Source: Mycocentrospora acerina
Taxonomy: Eukaryota; Ascomycota; Dothideomycetes; Pleosporales
DNA length: 64,000 nucleotides
Assembly: GCA_022701365.1 (NCBI GenBank)
Contig: JAKUHH010000084.1
Coordinates: forward strand, 558,001-622,000
Direction of reading: 5' to 3'
The position numbers and the translations under genes are program-made. Of this stretch, positions 33,435 through 45,086 are shown one piece after another; position 1 is the stretch's first letter; every line of letters begins with the position of its first letter. The notes below the pieces were generated by a model. It did no database searches. It was not told where the DNA came from and saw only the letters and a program-made list of their open reading frames with translations.

Positions 33435-33853
33435 CAGATCGTCACGCCCAGGAGGGGGCGGGCAGTCGAGGCAGCAAGAGCAGGAGCGGTGACAGCGGAG
33501 GGAGTGGCGCTAGTCGTGCTGGCGGAGAGCCCTCGAACGTCGCAGATCTCGCGCATGCGACAGCCTCGAGTGAGTGCGGAGCGGCGCTGGAGTCGGAGCG
33601 AGCGGGCGGCGGCACGAGACGGCAAAGCGACGGAGGGATGCAAGGCACGATGCAAGGCACGATGCGAGTTTGTGGGAGCAGCAACCTGCTCGACATGCAC
33701 AGAGCCGCCCAAGAAGGGGGCTCGTCCAGTGTTTCAGAGCGCGCGTCACGTGAGATCGTAACATGCGCATGCAGGTGGTTGGGCTGCATTGGCTCCAAGC
33801 TGCTGGCCCATGGTCGCTGTCGAGTACCCGGCCTGGCCATGTGGATGTTGCAT

Positions 33854-33970
33854 GCTCAGTATTGGATGCTCCTTGCTCAGTATTGGATGCTCCTGGCTCA
33901 GTATTGGATGCTCCTGGCTCAGTATTGGATGCTCCTGGCTCAGTATTGGATGCTCCTGGCTCAGTGTTGA
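33854..33970. repeat. 21-bp minisatellite, about 5.5 copies
   Basis: The unit GCTCAGTATTGGATGCTCCTG recurs with an exact 21-bp period from 33854, with copies starting at 33875, 33896, 33917, 33938 and a partial one at 33959. Copies differ at one or two bases. Because 21 is divisible by three, frames stay open through it on both strands, which creates false ORFs. It lies about 420 bp upstream of the Cdc24-like start. Confidence 0.92.
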
Positions 33971-35695
33971 ATACTCCACCCTCTGCATAGTGTGCCCCAT
34001 ATTGGATGGATGCTGGATGCTAACCATACACCAACTCTCGCAGCCCTCCACCTTTACACCTTCCCGCGAGGGCATAGCCATCTACATGACTGCAAACACC
34101 AGTCATGCCACCCACGGTTCATGCCACTCACCTGCCAATCGAGCCCTCTAATCTTATTAAGATCGCCCTCCGCCAGTCCGAGGACGCTGCAAACGCCGTC
34201 CTTGCTCCGCGACCAGGTCAGAGCGTCTACCGTGCTCAGTCGGCAACCCCAAGCCACGAATCCAGTCTTGTGGATGACAGCTGCGAACTTCGCAGAGGCC
34301 CGACACCCACCGTCGCCATCGAGGTGCTTGGGTCATGGCCAACAGCTCCCACCACTGGGCCGCGACATGTCTATCCTACGCGCCCCGCCTCTCTCGTCGC
34401 ACGGGTCGCCCGGGTCGCCGCTCTGCATTGGCCAGGCGCGAGCGCGAGCGCGCGCATGCGTGAATGTAAGCATACAATGTCAGCATCTTGTCGTCCGCTA
34501 CTGTCAAATCGATACGCCACTACTTTTGCCCTCCTGCAAGCTGTCTCGGAATGACATGCGGCGTGTGATTTGTCAAACGTGGGACACATGGTTGGCGGCA
34601 GATCCTGTGGAGGCTATGTCGTTGGACTACAATCACATCATTCTTTGTTACCATGCCCTCTTCCAACCGTTCGCCATCCGTTATATTAAGCATCTTTTTT
34701 ACCCAGAGAAAGCTAGAGCACCGTGTTCAGAAGCCAACATATCATCTCGCCCAAAAGATCACGTAGCCAACCTCGTACCGTAACTTGCCGCGTTTTCGAT
34801 AGTGACTTTCCCGTCTTTCCCAATCATCCATTCCCCCACCGTCAATCTCGTCCTCTGAGGCATCCATTTTTTTCTTCACTCGCCCTGTTCTCCGACCTCT
34901 TATTCCTTTGGCAACAAGGTCTGTCGTATTCTGGCCGATGCTAATCTTGAAGAAAGGAACTTGGAAGTTGTGCCTATCGCTACAAATAGCGCTTTCTATT
35001 TCCACGCCAAAGTCACAATCATTAACCGTACTGCCACCAGAGACGTTGTTTTGGCACCTTGGACTTTATACAACTTAATCTATGCTGTAAGATGGCTAGT
35101 ACACCACCTCTATAACAAGGCAACCTATTCCTATAGCACGAGAAACCCGCCTACTATCGTTAGAAAGTAAGCAATCATCAATATGATTCCTTTGTTCAAG
35201 AGGCGATGGCCATGTGTCTAGTAGATGCAGCCACAATTTCAGAACTTGATGCTGTGGAAGCTTGTTCTCCCGTAGTCTACGCAAGAGCTCGTCTTGATCG
35301 TTGTGATGGAAACATGGGGCTTACTATTACATGCATATTTTTGGACTAAAATGATTCGCTGTTCCCAGTCTTGCCAGAAACAGGATCGTGGTGGAGAGAC
35401 AGGATTGGCCCGTCTATCCATATTGCCTAAACAGGAACGAGCACGAGTCCAGCAAACAGCCCAGGTTGTGGCGAGACGTCAACGAGAAGCTGACCGAGAC
35501 ATGTGATGAATCGACGTTGGTGGCCAGTGCACTGCTTTTGACTCTTTGTCGGCGGGTCGCATCGCCCAAACGCAGCGTCTTCGTGATTCCTACGCAATCA
35601 ACTCGAAGCCACCCAGGCTCCACTCTGCACCAAAGCTGATATCTTGCAAGTCTTGCTGTGTGCGCCAAGTCGGCAGTTCTAGAAGCTCTTCGCAC

Positions 35696-35721
35696 GTGCA
35701 TCTGCATCTGCATCTGCATCT
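35696..35721. repeat. Hexamer repeat (TGCATC)
   Basis: Four perfect TGCATC units about 200 bp upstream of the F-box/WD40 start; probably in its promoter or 5' leader. Confidence 0.75.
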
Positions 35722-35926
35722 ACGCCTGCTACTACTGCGCGTGCACGCAAGTCGCGGTTGCTGCTGTCTCCCTGGCATATGCGTAGAGGCAACAACCCAG
35801 GCGCCTGACGAATACGTGCGCGTGTGTCTGCCACCCAGCCTCGTTGCCCTGCAACTGCATTCGCCTGTCAAGTGCAAGTCGGGCTCTGCCTGAACACGTC
35901 CCCCACACGGCTCCAAGAGTACCACT

Positions 35927-38680
35927 ATGGCGACCAGCCCGCTCGGGAACCCGTACGTGCACCTCATCCGGCCCGCCTCGTCGCTTCCCTTGGACGAGGG
36001 CTATGAGGACACACGGAGCCAAAACGGCAGCGACACAGTCATGCGAACCGACCTGAATGACGGCGGCATGCACCCGGACGCTTCTGCCTTGCCCGACTGG
36101 GTCAAGGCGCTGAGTGAGAGCGAGCGCAGTGGTAAGGCAGTGCGGTGTTCCTGCCCGCCCCAGCACGGCTAACACTCGAGGCCAGAGTTTGCGTACGCCA
36201 TCCTGAGGTCGCTGCGCACATCGTCGATAGCCGGCATTGTCGAGAAGCTGAACCCGCTCCTCCACCTCGACCCCGTCCTCCACCTTCCGCCCGAGATCAC
36301 CTTCCAGATCCTCTCCTACCTCGACCCGGAGACTCTGCTGCGCACATCGGTGCTGTCCAAAGCATGGCGCCTGCGCGTCCTGGACGGCCCGCTGTGGAAG
36401 CTGTTGTTCCGCCTCGAAGGCTGGAACTCCAACTTTCCCCAGGTGCGCTCGTTTGAGGATGCCGAGAAGCAGAAGCGCAAGGAATGCAGGGAGAAGGAGC
36501 GCAAGACGCGACCCAGAGCTGCCGAAGACATGGACCGCGACAAGCTTCCCAGCAAGAAGCGGGCTCGTGAGCGCCAGCTATTCGGCGACGGTCCAGCACA
36601 ACACAACAGCATCCACGACGAGCTGAAACCACTATCTCTGGACGGCTCAACACAGGGCCACGCTCCGTGGGGCGAGCAGCATGGGCCTGTCGAGGCTGAC
36701 GATGGCGCCTCGAGCAGAACGGAGGACCAGATGGAGGGCGTTTCTTTCCACGGCATACCCCGTACTGCAACACCTACACGGCGAGAGTCCAGGGCCATGG
36801 CTCAGCCTGAAGCCTTGTCACCCACATCTGCCATGGTGGGTTTCATAAGGCCCGCGCTGCTCTTACCCGGGCCCGAGCCAAAAGTAAATTGGCAGTTTCT
36901 GTACAAGCAAAAGAGGAGGCTGGAGGAAAACTGGGACACTGGCCGCTTTACCAACTTTCAACTCCCGCATCCAAACCACCCCGAAGAGGCTCACACAGAA
37001 TGTGTCTACACCATCCAGTACTCTGGCAACTATCTGGTCAGCGGAAGCAGAGACAAGACCATCAGGATCTGGAACTTGGAAACTCTGCGTCTGGTACACC
37101 CCCCGCTCGTTGGCCATTCAGCCTCTGTCTTGTGTTTGCAATTCGATGAACGGCCAGGGCAAGATATTGTAGTCTCTGGAGGCAGTGACTGCAGGGTCAT
37201 CTTGTGGCAGTTTTCGACTGGCCGTATCATCAAAGAGATTGAAAAGGCGCATTCAGAATCAGTGTTGAATCTCAAGTTCGACGACCGTTACCTGGTTACC
37301 TGCTCAAAGGACAAAACCATCAAAGTCTGGAACAGAAAAGAGATGTGCCCCACAGACGAGACGTATCCCACGTCCACCACAAAGTCGGCTGCAAAGTTTC
37401 CCTCTTACATTATAAACATGCAGGAACAAGTCGAAAACCAACATTTACATTTCAAGACACTTCACCCATATAGTCTCATTATGACTTTGGAAGGTCACGG
37501 CGCAGCTGTCAACGCTATACAGATCCTAGATGGTAACATTGTCTCCGCATCTGGTGACAGGACTGTCAAGATCTGGGATGTACGAACAGGTGCTTGCACA
37601 CGGACATTCCAGGGCCATAGCAAGGGCATTGCCTGTGTGCAGTTTGATGGGCGGAGAATTGTTAGTGGAAGCAGTGACGAAAGCGTGCGTATATTCGACC
37701 GAGTAACAGGCGCAGAGGTGGCATGCCTGCAAGGGCACAGTAATCTTGTGCGTACCGTGCAAGCCCAGTTCGGAGACCTCCCAGGGAACGAAGAGGAGCT
37801 CGAGGCCGAGGCTCGGGCTGTAGATCGAGACTTTTTCGAAGCACAAAGTAAAGGACTTGTTCCACAGCAACTCGGTCGATCGCAACGCCATGCACGCAAT
37901 GCTGGCTCTCGAGACCCAAAGGCCATTTTCGCATATGGAGCAAAACTGCCACCAGGTGGCGGGGGCAGTAAATGGGCGCGCATCGTGTCTGGCTCTTACG
38001 ACGAGACAGTCATCATCTGGAAAAAAGGAGCTGACGGTGCCTGGGAGAAGTCGAAGACGCTGTTTCAAAATGATGCTGTCAGGGCCGCTGGAGGCCGACC
38101 TAGAAGACCTGTCATTCAAGCCCATGCACATCCCAATGCGGACCACCAGGCCCAAAACAACAACCAACCACCACAAAACGCGCAGGTTCAGGCGCAGCAA
38201 AACACCTTCCAAGCTCTAGCCCAGCAGGCTCAGGTACAAGCGCAAGCAGCTCAAACCCTTGCAAACCAGGCTCAGGCTCTTCACGTAGCTACGCAAGGTA
38301 TGAATGGAGGCGCAGCTAACGCTGCCGCACACGCTTCGGTCCAGCCTGCGAGTGCCGCGAGCGCCTCGAATGCCACTACGACTCCAGCTGCTCAACTCTC
38401 TCAACCATCTCAAGCACAGCCACCCAACGCCGCACCACATCACCATCATCATGTCCATCATCACCATCACCCGCCTCACCCGCCACATCCTCCTCAACCC
38501 CCTCATACCCTGGCAAACGCTCTAAATAACCAGGGCACCAATTCGCGCGTTTTCAAGTTGCAATTCGACGCGCGTCGCATCATCTGCTGTAGTCAGGACC
38601 CCACGATTGTGGGATGGGATTTTGCAAATGGAGACCGGGACATTACAGTTGCTAGCCAGTTCTTTAGTGACTCGTATTAG
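35927..38680 (+). CDS. F-box/WD40 substrate receptor of an SCF ubiquitin ligase (FWD-1/beta-TrCP-like)
   Basis: Selects phosphorylated substrates for ubiquitination. Two exons, 35927..36131 and 36186..38680, with a 54-bp intron (GTAAGG..GCCAG); 899 residues. The join (ESERSEFAYAILRSL) keeps the frame and uncovers the F-box at about 98-140 (LPPEITFQILSYLDPETLL, LSKAWR), which an ATG at 36350 would cut. WD40 blades start near residue 325: YLVSGSRDKTIRIWN, IVVSGGSDCRVILW, YLVTCSKDKTIKVWN, IVSASGDRTVKIWDVRTG, RIVSGSSDESVRIFD and RIVSGSYDETVIIWKKG. A last blade (IICCSQDPTIVGWDF) comes after a long Gln/Ala- and His/Pro-rich insert. This layout, with a large insert before the final blade, suggests the Neurospora FWD-1 group, which degrades the clock protein FREQUENCY; orthology is inferred only. 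MET30/sconB is less likely. Confidence 0.85.
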
Positions 38681-39465
38681 CATGGCGCATTGCGGTGAGG
38701 AAACGGTGATACAAACAAGGAGTTTCGAAATTTGGGATGAAGAAGGCATGTAGGAAAGATTGTTTTTTGGGGGGCAATTGGGAAAGGGTCATAGCAATGG
38801 TTGCGGTCCGGTTCTTACACCTATCTAATAACTTTTGTGCGTCGGAGGTAAATGTGTTTCGCTTTGGCGCTTTATCATCAGCTTTTACTAGATGTTGAGG
38901 TTTCTTCCTTCTTCTTCTTCTTTTTTTCGTCTATATTTTCAGCACAGCGCCAAGTAGTAGTAGCAGCATGCATGCATGCATGAGCAGCGAAGATACAAAA
39001 TCAATTCAAGAAGCCAAAGATGTGAAGAAGAAAAAATATCTCCACATGTACTCCCAAACCCTCTTCGAGTTACCCCCACCAATCCATGTCTTGTACTTAC
39101 ACTCTGAGCACCTTTGGCACAAACTAAATTCGGTGTGCGAATGGGTGATGGCTACTCTCTATGCGTATCTTTTCTTCTGCCTTGAATGTAAGTCAACACA
39201 GGTATATACCTCTAACTGCTGAACAATGAAATAAAGAAATAAACAAACAGATATAATAATATAAACTCCATAAACACATTCAATACCCATGTCTTTAACA
39301 CTGTAAGAAGGGTAATACACACATAGTCTACACGCATCTCTTCTCCCACCTCAACGTACATATAGTCCTCCAACTGCCAACTGCTTTAAATTGCCTCCCC
39401 TCCCAAAAAAAAAAGTTATAGTCTTTTTGAAAGACTATTTAAAACCAGCAAAAAAGATGCTGATT
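38681..39465. other. 3' region, AT-rich
   Basis: 785 bp downstream of the F-box/WD40 gene, up to the tRNA. It holds the 3' UTR, pyrimidine-rich tracts and an oligo-A/T run. No gene is called. Confidence 0.45.
39450..39456 (-). terminator. Pol III T-run after the tRNA
   Basis: An oligo-T run (oligo-A on the plus strand, just before 39456) lies a few bases downstream of the tRNA-Glu 3' end, as expected for RNA polymerase III termination. Confidence 0.6.
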
Positions 39466-39559
39466 TTCCGAAACGGGGAATTGAACCCCGGTCTCCCCGG
39501 CGCTGCTCTGATGTGAATCAGATGAGAGCGGGGTATACTAGCCACTATACTATTTCGGA
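39466..39559 (-). tRNA. tRNA-Glu (CTC) with 22-nt intron
   Basis: On the minus strand the sequence folds as a cloverleaf. The 7-bp acceptor stem pairs TCCGAAA with TTTCGGA. The D stem pairs GTAT with ATAC. The anticodon stem pairs CCCCG with CGGGG, and the T arm is CGGGG-TTCAATT-CCCCG. Anticodon CTC sits at standard positions 34-36. A 22-nt intron occupies 39501..39522, directly after base 37, the canonical site. The discriminator is A, and a run of six T follows about 12 bases downstream as a polymerase III terminator. The overall sequence resembles fungal tRNA-Glu. Confidence 0.93.
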
Positions 39560-41266
39560 TGGTGCTGATTTGATGAAGGAGAGTGGAATCTCATCATATA
39601 TATTAGAGATTATATGATCCGTAGAGTTACCATCCTACGAGGTTAGCCATTTTTATTTGTTTTGTTTTGCAGTGCACTACCTACCAGCTACGATACAGTG
39701 TCGGTTCAAAGTGGAGCTATACAGAAAAGAGAAGAAAAAAAGTTTTCCTTCACACGCTCCACCCACCGTCACCGCCGCTGCCGCCTATTTTCTCCACTTC
39801 TTCAAGTTCTAGATCCTGCGTGTCTTGAGGACGGTATTTGTGTGCGTGCGTGTCTGCACGTATGTTAAGCTGCTATTGTGGGACCGAGCAAATGCTTGCT
39901 TTCTTGTAGATTGTATTGTCTACTCTGTGCTGTGATGGAGTAGATAAGACTTAACGGATCTACTGGGTACCTGCGCTATCGTCTGTTTCCCTTTTGATTG
40001 AGAAATCTCTACTCGGAGAAGGACCTGTGCAGAGGGCATGGCCGGCACTGTCTTTTGTTTGTTGTTTTGACGTATTTATCATGTCCTAGCACTCCGGATG
40101 GTAGATCTGACCTGATAAGTAGCATTCTGCTGTTAAGTTTGCTATTGATACATAAAGGATATTTTGTTATGCATTATGGGAGGTTACGATTACGAGCTTG
40201 GGAAGGTTGTAAGGGACAGAAATATATGTAGAAACCTTAGGTATACTCTCTATTCACCTGCTTGCGACATGATTGGAACATTAGAAACTTACATTGCGGC
40301 TTTCTTCTCTCTATTCTAAAATATACAATCTAGCCTATGCACTGCCTACTCAATGTGCACAACGATCTGGTATAAAGGTTGTGCATGCATAAGCGTAACC
40401 TCACAAGGGTTAAGGTCAAGAGGAGCATCAAGGTATACCTGAGTCAGTTTGGGGAGATCTTCGATAAAGTTTATCCCCGCAGAGTTGAAAATGAGAAAAA
40501 TCGAGATTTGTTATTTTATCCGTGAGCCTGCAAGTTCATATTGTTTGTCCATACTCTTACCCAATCTCTACAGAGATATACAGTCAAATATGTAAGGTCT
40601 ATGATTAAATCTTCTAGCTACAACAGCACAAAGGTGAGCCTTTTTGTAGCTCTCACATGGTGATTCACCGTGAGCCTCAGAGTGAATTCAGGAATTGAGA
40701 GCCAAGTGTTGTATTGGCACATCGCTCTCCCAAATTGCTAGCTATGCTTCTAACAATTTGAATGAGAGGCAAAAACTTAATGCTGTCATAATATAATCAT
40801 TAGGCTGTGAAGCCCAGGTCGTAATCTTTTGTCGCGTTTATACGTCGTTATTCAAAACGACTCGCCTTAAAGGCATTTACAGTCTTTCAAAAAAAAATAG
40901 CCAATCCATGATAACACAGTTTTCGCTAAAAACGCTTCAGAGCCGTCGCTATGCAGCCAGAAAGAAGAAAGAAAAGGCCAGACCGATGAAAGGCATGGTG
41001 GTTCGTAACACGTCCAGGACATACTAGGACAAGATTGTTGAAACAACATCAACTTAGTGTAGAGAAACAGAAGGAAATAGGAAACTGTATACGTTAGGGG
41101 GTTTGCCCTTTGAGTAACAGATGCAATTCGTAATAGTCGTGGTGTTGGTATCGTAGAGCCTGAGCCCGTCAAGTCTTTTGCTTTGAGTTTGGAGGTTGGC
41201 GTGATGTCGATCTTGCCGACACCAACGCGTGCGTAGAGAGCGTAGGGGTTCCGATGCACTGTGGCT
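39560..41266. other. Gene-poor AT-rich interval
   Basis: 1.7 kb between the tRNA and the dsRNA-binding-like gene. Only short frames without recognisable motifs. It must contain the tRNA's 5' flank and the 3' end of the next gene. Confidence 0.45.
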
Positions 41267-41950
41267 TTAGCAGGCGTATCCGGCCTCGCGAAGGCAGTTG
41301 GTGCACCTCTCATAGGCACGAACAGTTCCGCGGCCGCAGTAGCAGTTGGATACCGATGGTGATACAGAAACCTTGCTGGTTCGTCGTCCCATGGCGTCTA
41401 AACCGCAGTCGCTGTTCCGCGGACTAGTATCGCCGCTCGAGTTGCTGGCACTGTCATAGTCTTGGGAGATGCACGTGTCCCTCCTTCCGGTACCAATGGC
41501 TACTGGAAGTCCTTGAACGACTCCTCCTGCTCCTTCTTGGCTGGGACATCTGCCATCATTGACACTAAAGTTGCGGCAGATCATGTACGCTCGGGTAGCG
41601 GCGGCATTCTTTGCCAAGTCATCCGATTCGTAATCCACATCTGTAGAGTACTCTCTGTTGTTCACGCGAACAGTGCATCCGTAGCCATATCGGGTGCGGT
41701 AGGACTGGAACATGGGTTCAGGCCAGTGGCGGCGTTGGCAAAGGCCTATTGTCATGATTAGTACATCTCATCAAGATGATCTTCTTGAACTCTAATTTAA
41801 CAATATGGCTGTGACTAATGTTTCTGTCTATCATGCAATATCACGTTGAGTTGATAATAACAAGGAACAGGTACCCGCAACTGCTCTAGCCCATTGATAC
41901 GTATTGACCCGTGTTTGGTTTATATCAATAAACCTGCCATGGAGCTTCAT
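41267..41950 (-). CDS. Small protein with a double-stranded-RNA-binding-like domain
   Basis: Exons 41875..41950 and 41267..41745, with a 129-bp intron (GTACCT..AATAG), give 184 residues. The join restores a complete domain start: NTYQWARAVAGLCQRRHWPE as helix 1, then FQSYRTRYGYGCTVRVNNREY as strands and LAKNAAATRAYMIC as helix 2. This is the alpha-beta-beta-beta-alpha order of a dsRBM. Without the first exon, helix 1 would be missing, which supports this structure. The start ATG at 41950 is the first after an in-frame stop. The C-terminus has four cysteines in a CYC..CTNC-like pattern (NCYCGRG, YERCTNCLRE) that could bind zinc. The conserved segment MICRNFSVNDG recurs in unnamed fungal proteins as I remember them. 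The function is unknown; the usual Lys-rich RNA-contact start of helix 2 is weak. Confidence 0.7.
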
Positions 41951-42033
41951 GAGGTATCGAACATGACAAAACTACACAAACATACCTGTGAGATACATGA
42001 CGTAAAACATGATAGATGCTAGTGTTGTTGTTG

Positions 42034-42061
42034 TTGGTTGGTTGGTTGGTTGGTTGGTTGG
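42034..42061. repeat. TTGG tetranucleotide microsatellite
   Basis: About six to seven TTGG units, upstream of the dsRNA-binding-like gene. Confidence 0.8.
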
Positions 42062-44095
42062 CAGAGCAAGTGGTGCCGATGTTCGATCTCGGTGCAGAAT
42101 CGAACGTCTCAACTGGAAAGGACTGATGCAAGCTTTTGCTGAACTGGCAAACGCTCGTTGGTGGCGACGATATCAAGCCGTGGAAGGAGCTGGCGGCTGC
42201 TGTGGTACGACGACGGATGCTGGTCAGGCGTTGACAACTGTCAGAGTGAAAAGTGACAGCTGTATCGGAGAGAGTGCAATTGTCAATGTATGAATAGCAG
42301 CAAGGAAGAGGGGTCTGCAGAAGGTATAACGACTTGGTGGACCATCTGCCTCTAGCGCAGGATGGGGTGTAATTTATTGCAGTAGCCGAGTATAGTGGGC
42401 ATCTCAAACAATGCAAGTGCGCGAAGTTCAACCGCCATTGGGGGCTGGGTACAATTGGACATGCAGTAATGAACGATATGCGGGTCTTGTTGTGGTTCTG
42501 AAGGGAAGACCCATACCTGATGTGCTGTCATGACTTTTCGCCAACCGGCACTGGTTCCAGAATTTTTAGCTGGGAAAAGACTCAACCCTCAAAAAGGCAC
42601 AGCTCCACTGGTCTTCGGTAATGTGCACATCCTTCGCTTTTGCCACCCATGCTGCAGTGGTAGCGCGGTAAACGGCTTCTCGATCGGTGGTATTATTGCG
42701 TGACCCGCTTGTCGAGGCTGGAAACTGGGATCGGCAAATTGGGGCACCGTTGTTAGAGAGATTTTGAAGAAGCGAAGTACCTGGTACTCCATCCTCGGCG
42801 CCGCGAGATAGGAAGGCGGCATCTGCTCATGCTAGTTGAACGCATAGAATCCGCTAATGCACCGTTCAACTGAGGAGAAGGCAAGCAAAGGGATGCTGCA
42901 CGCACCATCTGGTGTTCTGTGGCCAGGGCGACTATATCTTGGCGAGATTAATGGTAGACATTTATGTTTTGATACGGGGCCATGGTGAACGGGATCAGAG
43001 ACCAGACCGGACATGCATGGCCAAGTGCAGGCAAAAAAAAACTGGGACCGCGAACAGCTGACTAGTACCCATAACGGTAGGGAGCGCGGGAGTCGCGCCT
43101 GAAGGAGGGCAATCTACTGGAGCATAGATTGACACGCTATCGTGACTGCGAGAAGACGCAGAGCGGACACCATGGCGCGATGCGGAAGGGCGTCGCACCA
43201 GCAATGGCAGGCCGCTGCGCAGCAACTAGAGGCAGGGGGTCAAACACGTCGATTGATTGCTGGAATCGACGCATTGCAAGGCAGTCGGCGTCGTGTTACG
43301 ACGATTGTTGTTGCGCCCTGGGTGACCGTGCTTTCTCATGCATGCATGCGTTGTCGAAGACGCTTGATACTCTGGACGTGAAGCTATCTGCGCCCACAAC
43401 CGGAAGAGGAAAGGGACCAACGGCTGCTAGCTGTAAGACATGCGTGTGGGCATGAGTAGGCTGTTGCGGAGTTGCCCACGGTGGCCCTCAAACGTCAATT
43501 GCACGAGCTGGTGAGGTTGATGTTGGGGGGCCTTTTGACGCAATCGTGCTTGGCGAACGACCAGCCATCTAAACATTTGTAGAGAATCGGAAGCGATCCG
43601 AGCCAACTCGAGATAACCGAGTCGCTACCCGCCTGAATTATACGCGCTTTGTTTGTGGAGATGCAGCAGCAAAGGTTGTCAGTGCAGCTGCGTCAAGACT
43701 ACGCCAGCCGGGCGCCTGCAGACATCTCCTGTCTGTCCATGATTGTACGAGGCAGCGGCGCTTGAAGGCAGCATCAAAGTCGAGGGAGCACCGAGCGTCG
43801 CCGCCGACAGAAAAGCTGCAAAGTGGACCGCGGCACAAGGTCTTGGTGCACGATAGGCTAGGGCTGCCCAACAACGAGCGGCGGTGCATGAAGGACCAAG
43901 GTCCGTACGACAACGGCCTCGTTTTGATGTCGATCTAAGGTCTTGGTCCATGTCCGCTAGCGGGGTGGAAAATAGAAATGCGCCCGCATGCAGCCACGGA
44001 AAACACACCGCAAACTCCTCCGCTGGTGGGAGAGGGGAGCTTGGACAGCCGGCTCTGGGCAATCTACATAGTAGACCATTTCAATGCTCTGCTTG

Positions 44096-44137
44096 AAGAG
44101 AGAGCGAGAGAGAGCGAGAGAGAGAAAGAGAAGGCCG
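44096..44137. repeat. GA-rich purine tract
   Basis: GAGAGA/GCGAGAGA repeats form a 40-base polypurine strand. Low-complexity intergenic DNA. Confidence 0.7.
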
Positions 44138-45086
44138 CCATGCCAGTTGCACAACCAGAAGATCTGGGGTTGACGCGAGAATGTATCAGCCACAGGCGCC
44201 CGCATCATCTGCAATGCGCAATGGCATGGAGAATGGCGGTGAAGGGAACAATGCAGTGTGCCACATTTGAACGATCGAGAGGGGCGACAACGGCAGATGC
44301 GGGCGAGACGACCGGTGTTGTGTTGCATTGCCACTGTACCAGGCACGATGAAAGAGAAGACATGCTGTTGAGGGCGACGTTGTGGAAGGAAATCATCTTC
44401 GAATCGGCATTTTTCCATGAGTTGCAACGCCTCGCCCAACTGTAAGCATCACAACCACACTCTTCTCCGCCTCGTGTGACGTGCTGCGGCCCGGGCAATC
44501 GCAGGGTTTTGAGGATTCCGGGTCGCTTACCCACCACTGCATATCTGGGGAATATTGTTACGACGCAACGTCCCGCGTCCTGCCAACAAAACCCTCAATT
44601 TCATGGGGGAGACGTGATGTAACAGATCTAGCTGCATGAAAGGGACGGCTCGCACTAAAGATCACAATGTGTATTTTGCATGTTGGGTGCGGCGTGAGGT
44701 TGGCCTGCATGATGGCTGCGAGGACTTTTGTTCCGAAACACCAAGATTGCAAAGTCGATAGATACTGATGGGTATTTTTAATATTATCCGCTCCTGAGCG
44801 TGCAGTGTTTAGGCTACATTTCCGAAGCCAAAGGCACGTCAAAAAGCTTCACAGCGATGCTTGAACAAGAAGCCGTGCTAATTCCGCACTCGGTATTTAC
44901 GTTCCGCTGCCTCTGGCTCTCCTCACCTCCGAGCTTTTGCACATACATAGCCACTACCAACCTCACCAACATTGTCCTCATTAACCAGTTCTCATCTCAC
45001 CACTATTGACCCGTTTATCTCGGCTCCCCTCTCTTTGACCAGTGTGTCCTACCAAGCCCCCGCAAACGACCAGTATTACCGCCGTC

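Larger units (their letters stand above)
33435..35926. other. Long divergent promoter region with repeats
   Basis: 2.5 kb between the starts of the Cdc24-like gene (-) and the F-box/WD40 gene (+). It holds a 21-bp minisatellite and a hexamer run (listed separately). Open frames of up to 263 codons occur here but show no recognisable motif and read like low-complexity shadows; I do not call them. Confidence 0.5.
41951..45086. other. Long intergenic region with simple repeats
   Basis: 3.1 kb between the dsRBM-like gene (-) and the Dabb gene (+). 42.9-44.5 kb is GC-richer and has overlapping frames on both strands (up to 168 codons) with no motif, which I treat as chance. It contains a TTGG microsatellite and a GA-rich run. 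Confidence 0.45.

Noticed and set aside
32769..33761. 330-codon plus-strand frame
   Set aside because: Antisense to the first exon of the Cdc24-like gene, with Arg/Ala/Gly-rich composition from GC-rich codons; no motif.
33992..34783. 263-codon plus-strand frame in the Cdc24-like/F-box intergenic region
   Set aside because: Composition is His/Pro/Ser/Leu-rich without hydrophobic periodicity or known motifs, and it has no convincing splice partners; it starts beside the minisatellite that keeps frames open artificially.
43978..44445. 155-codon plus-strand frame overlapping a 160-codon minus-strand frame
   Set aside because: Includes a low-complexity GA-repeat segment; frames are open on both strands with no family resemblance, so chance is more likely.
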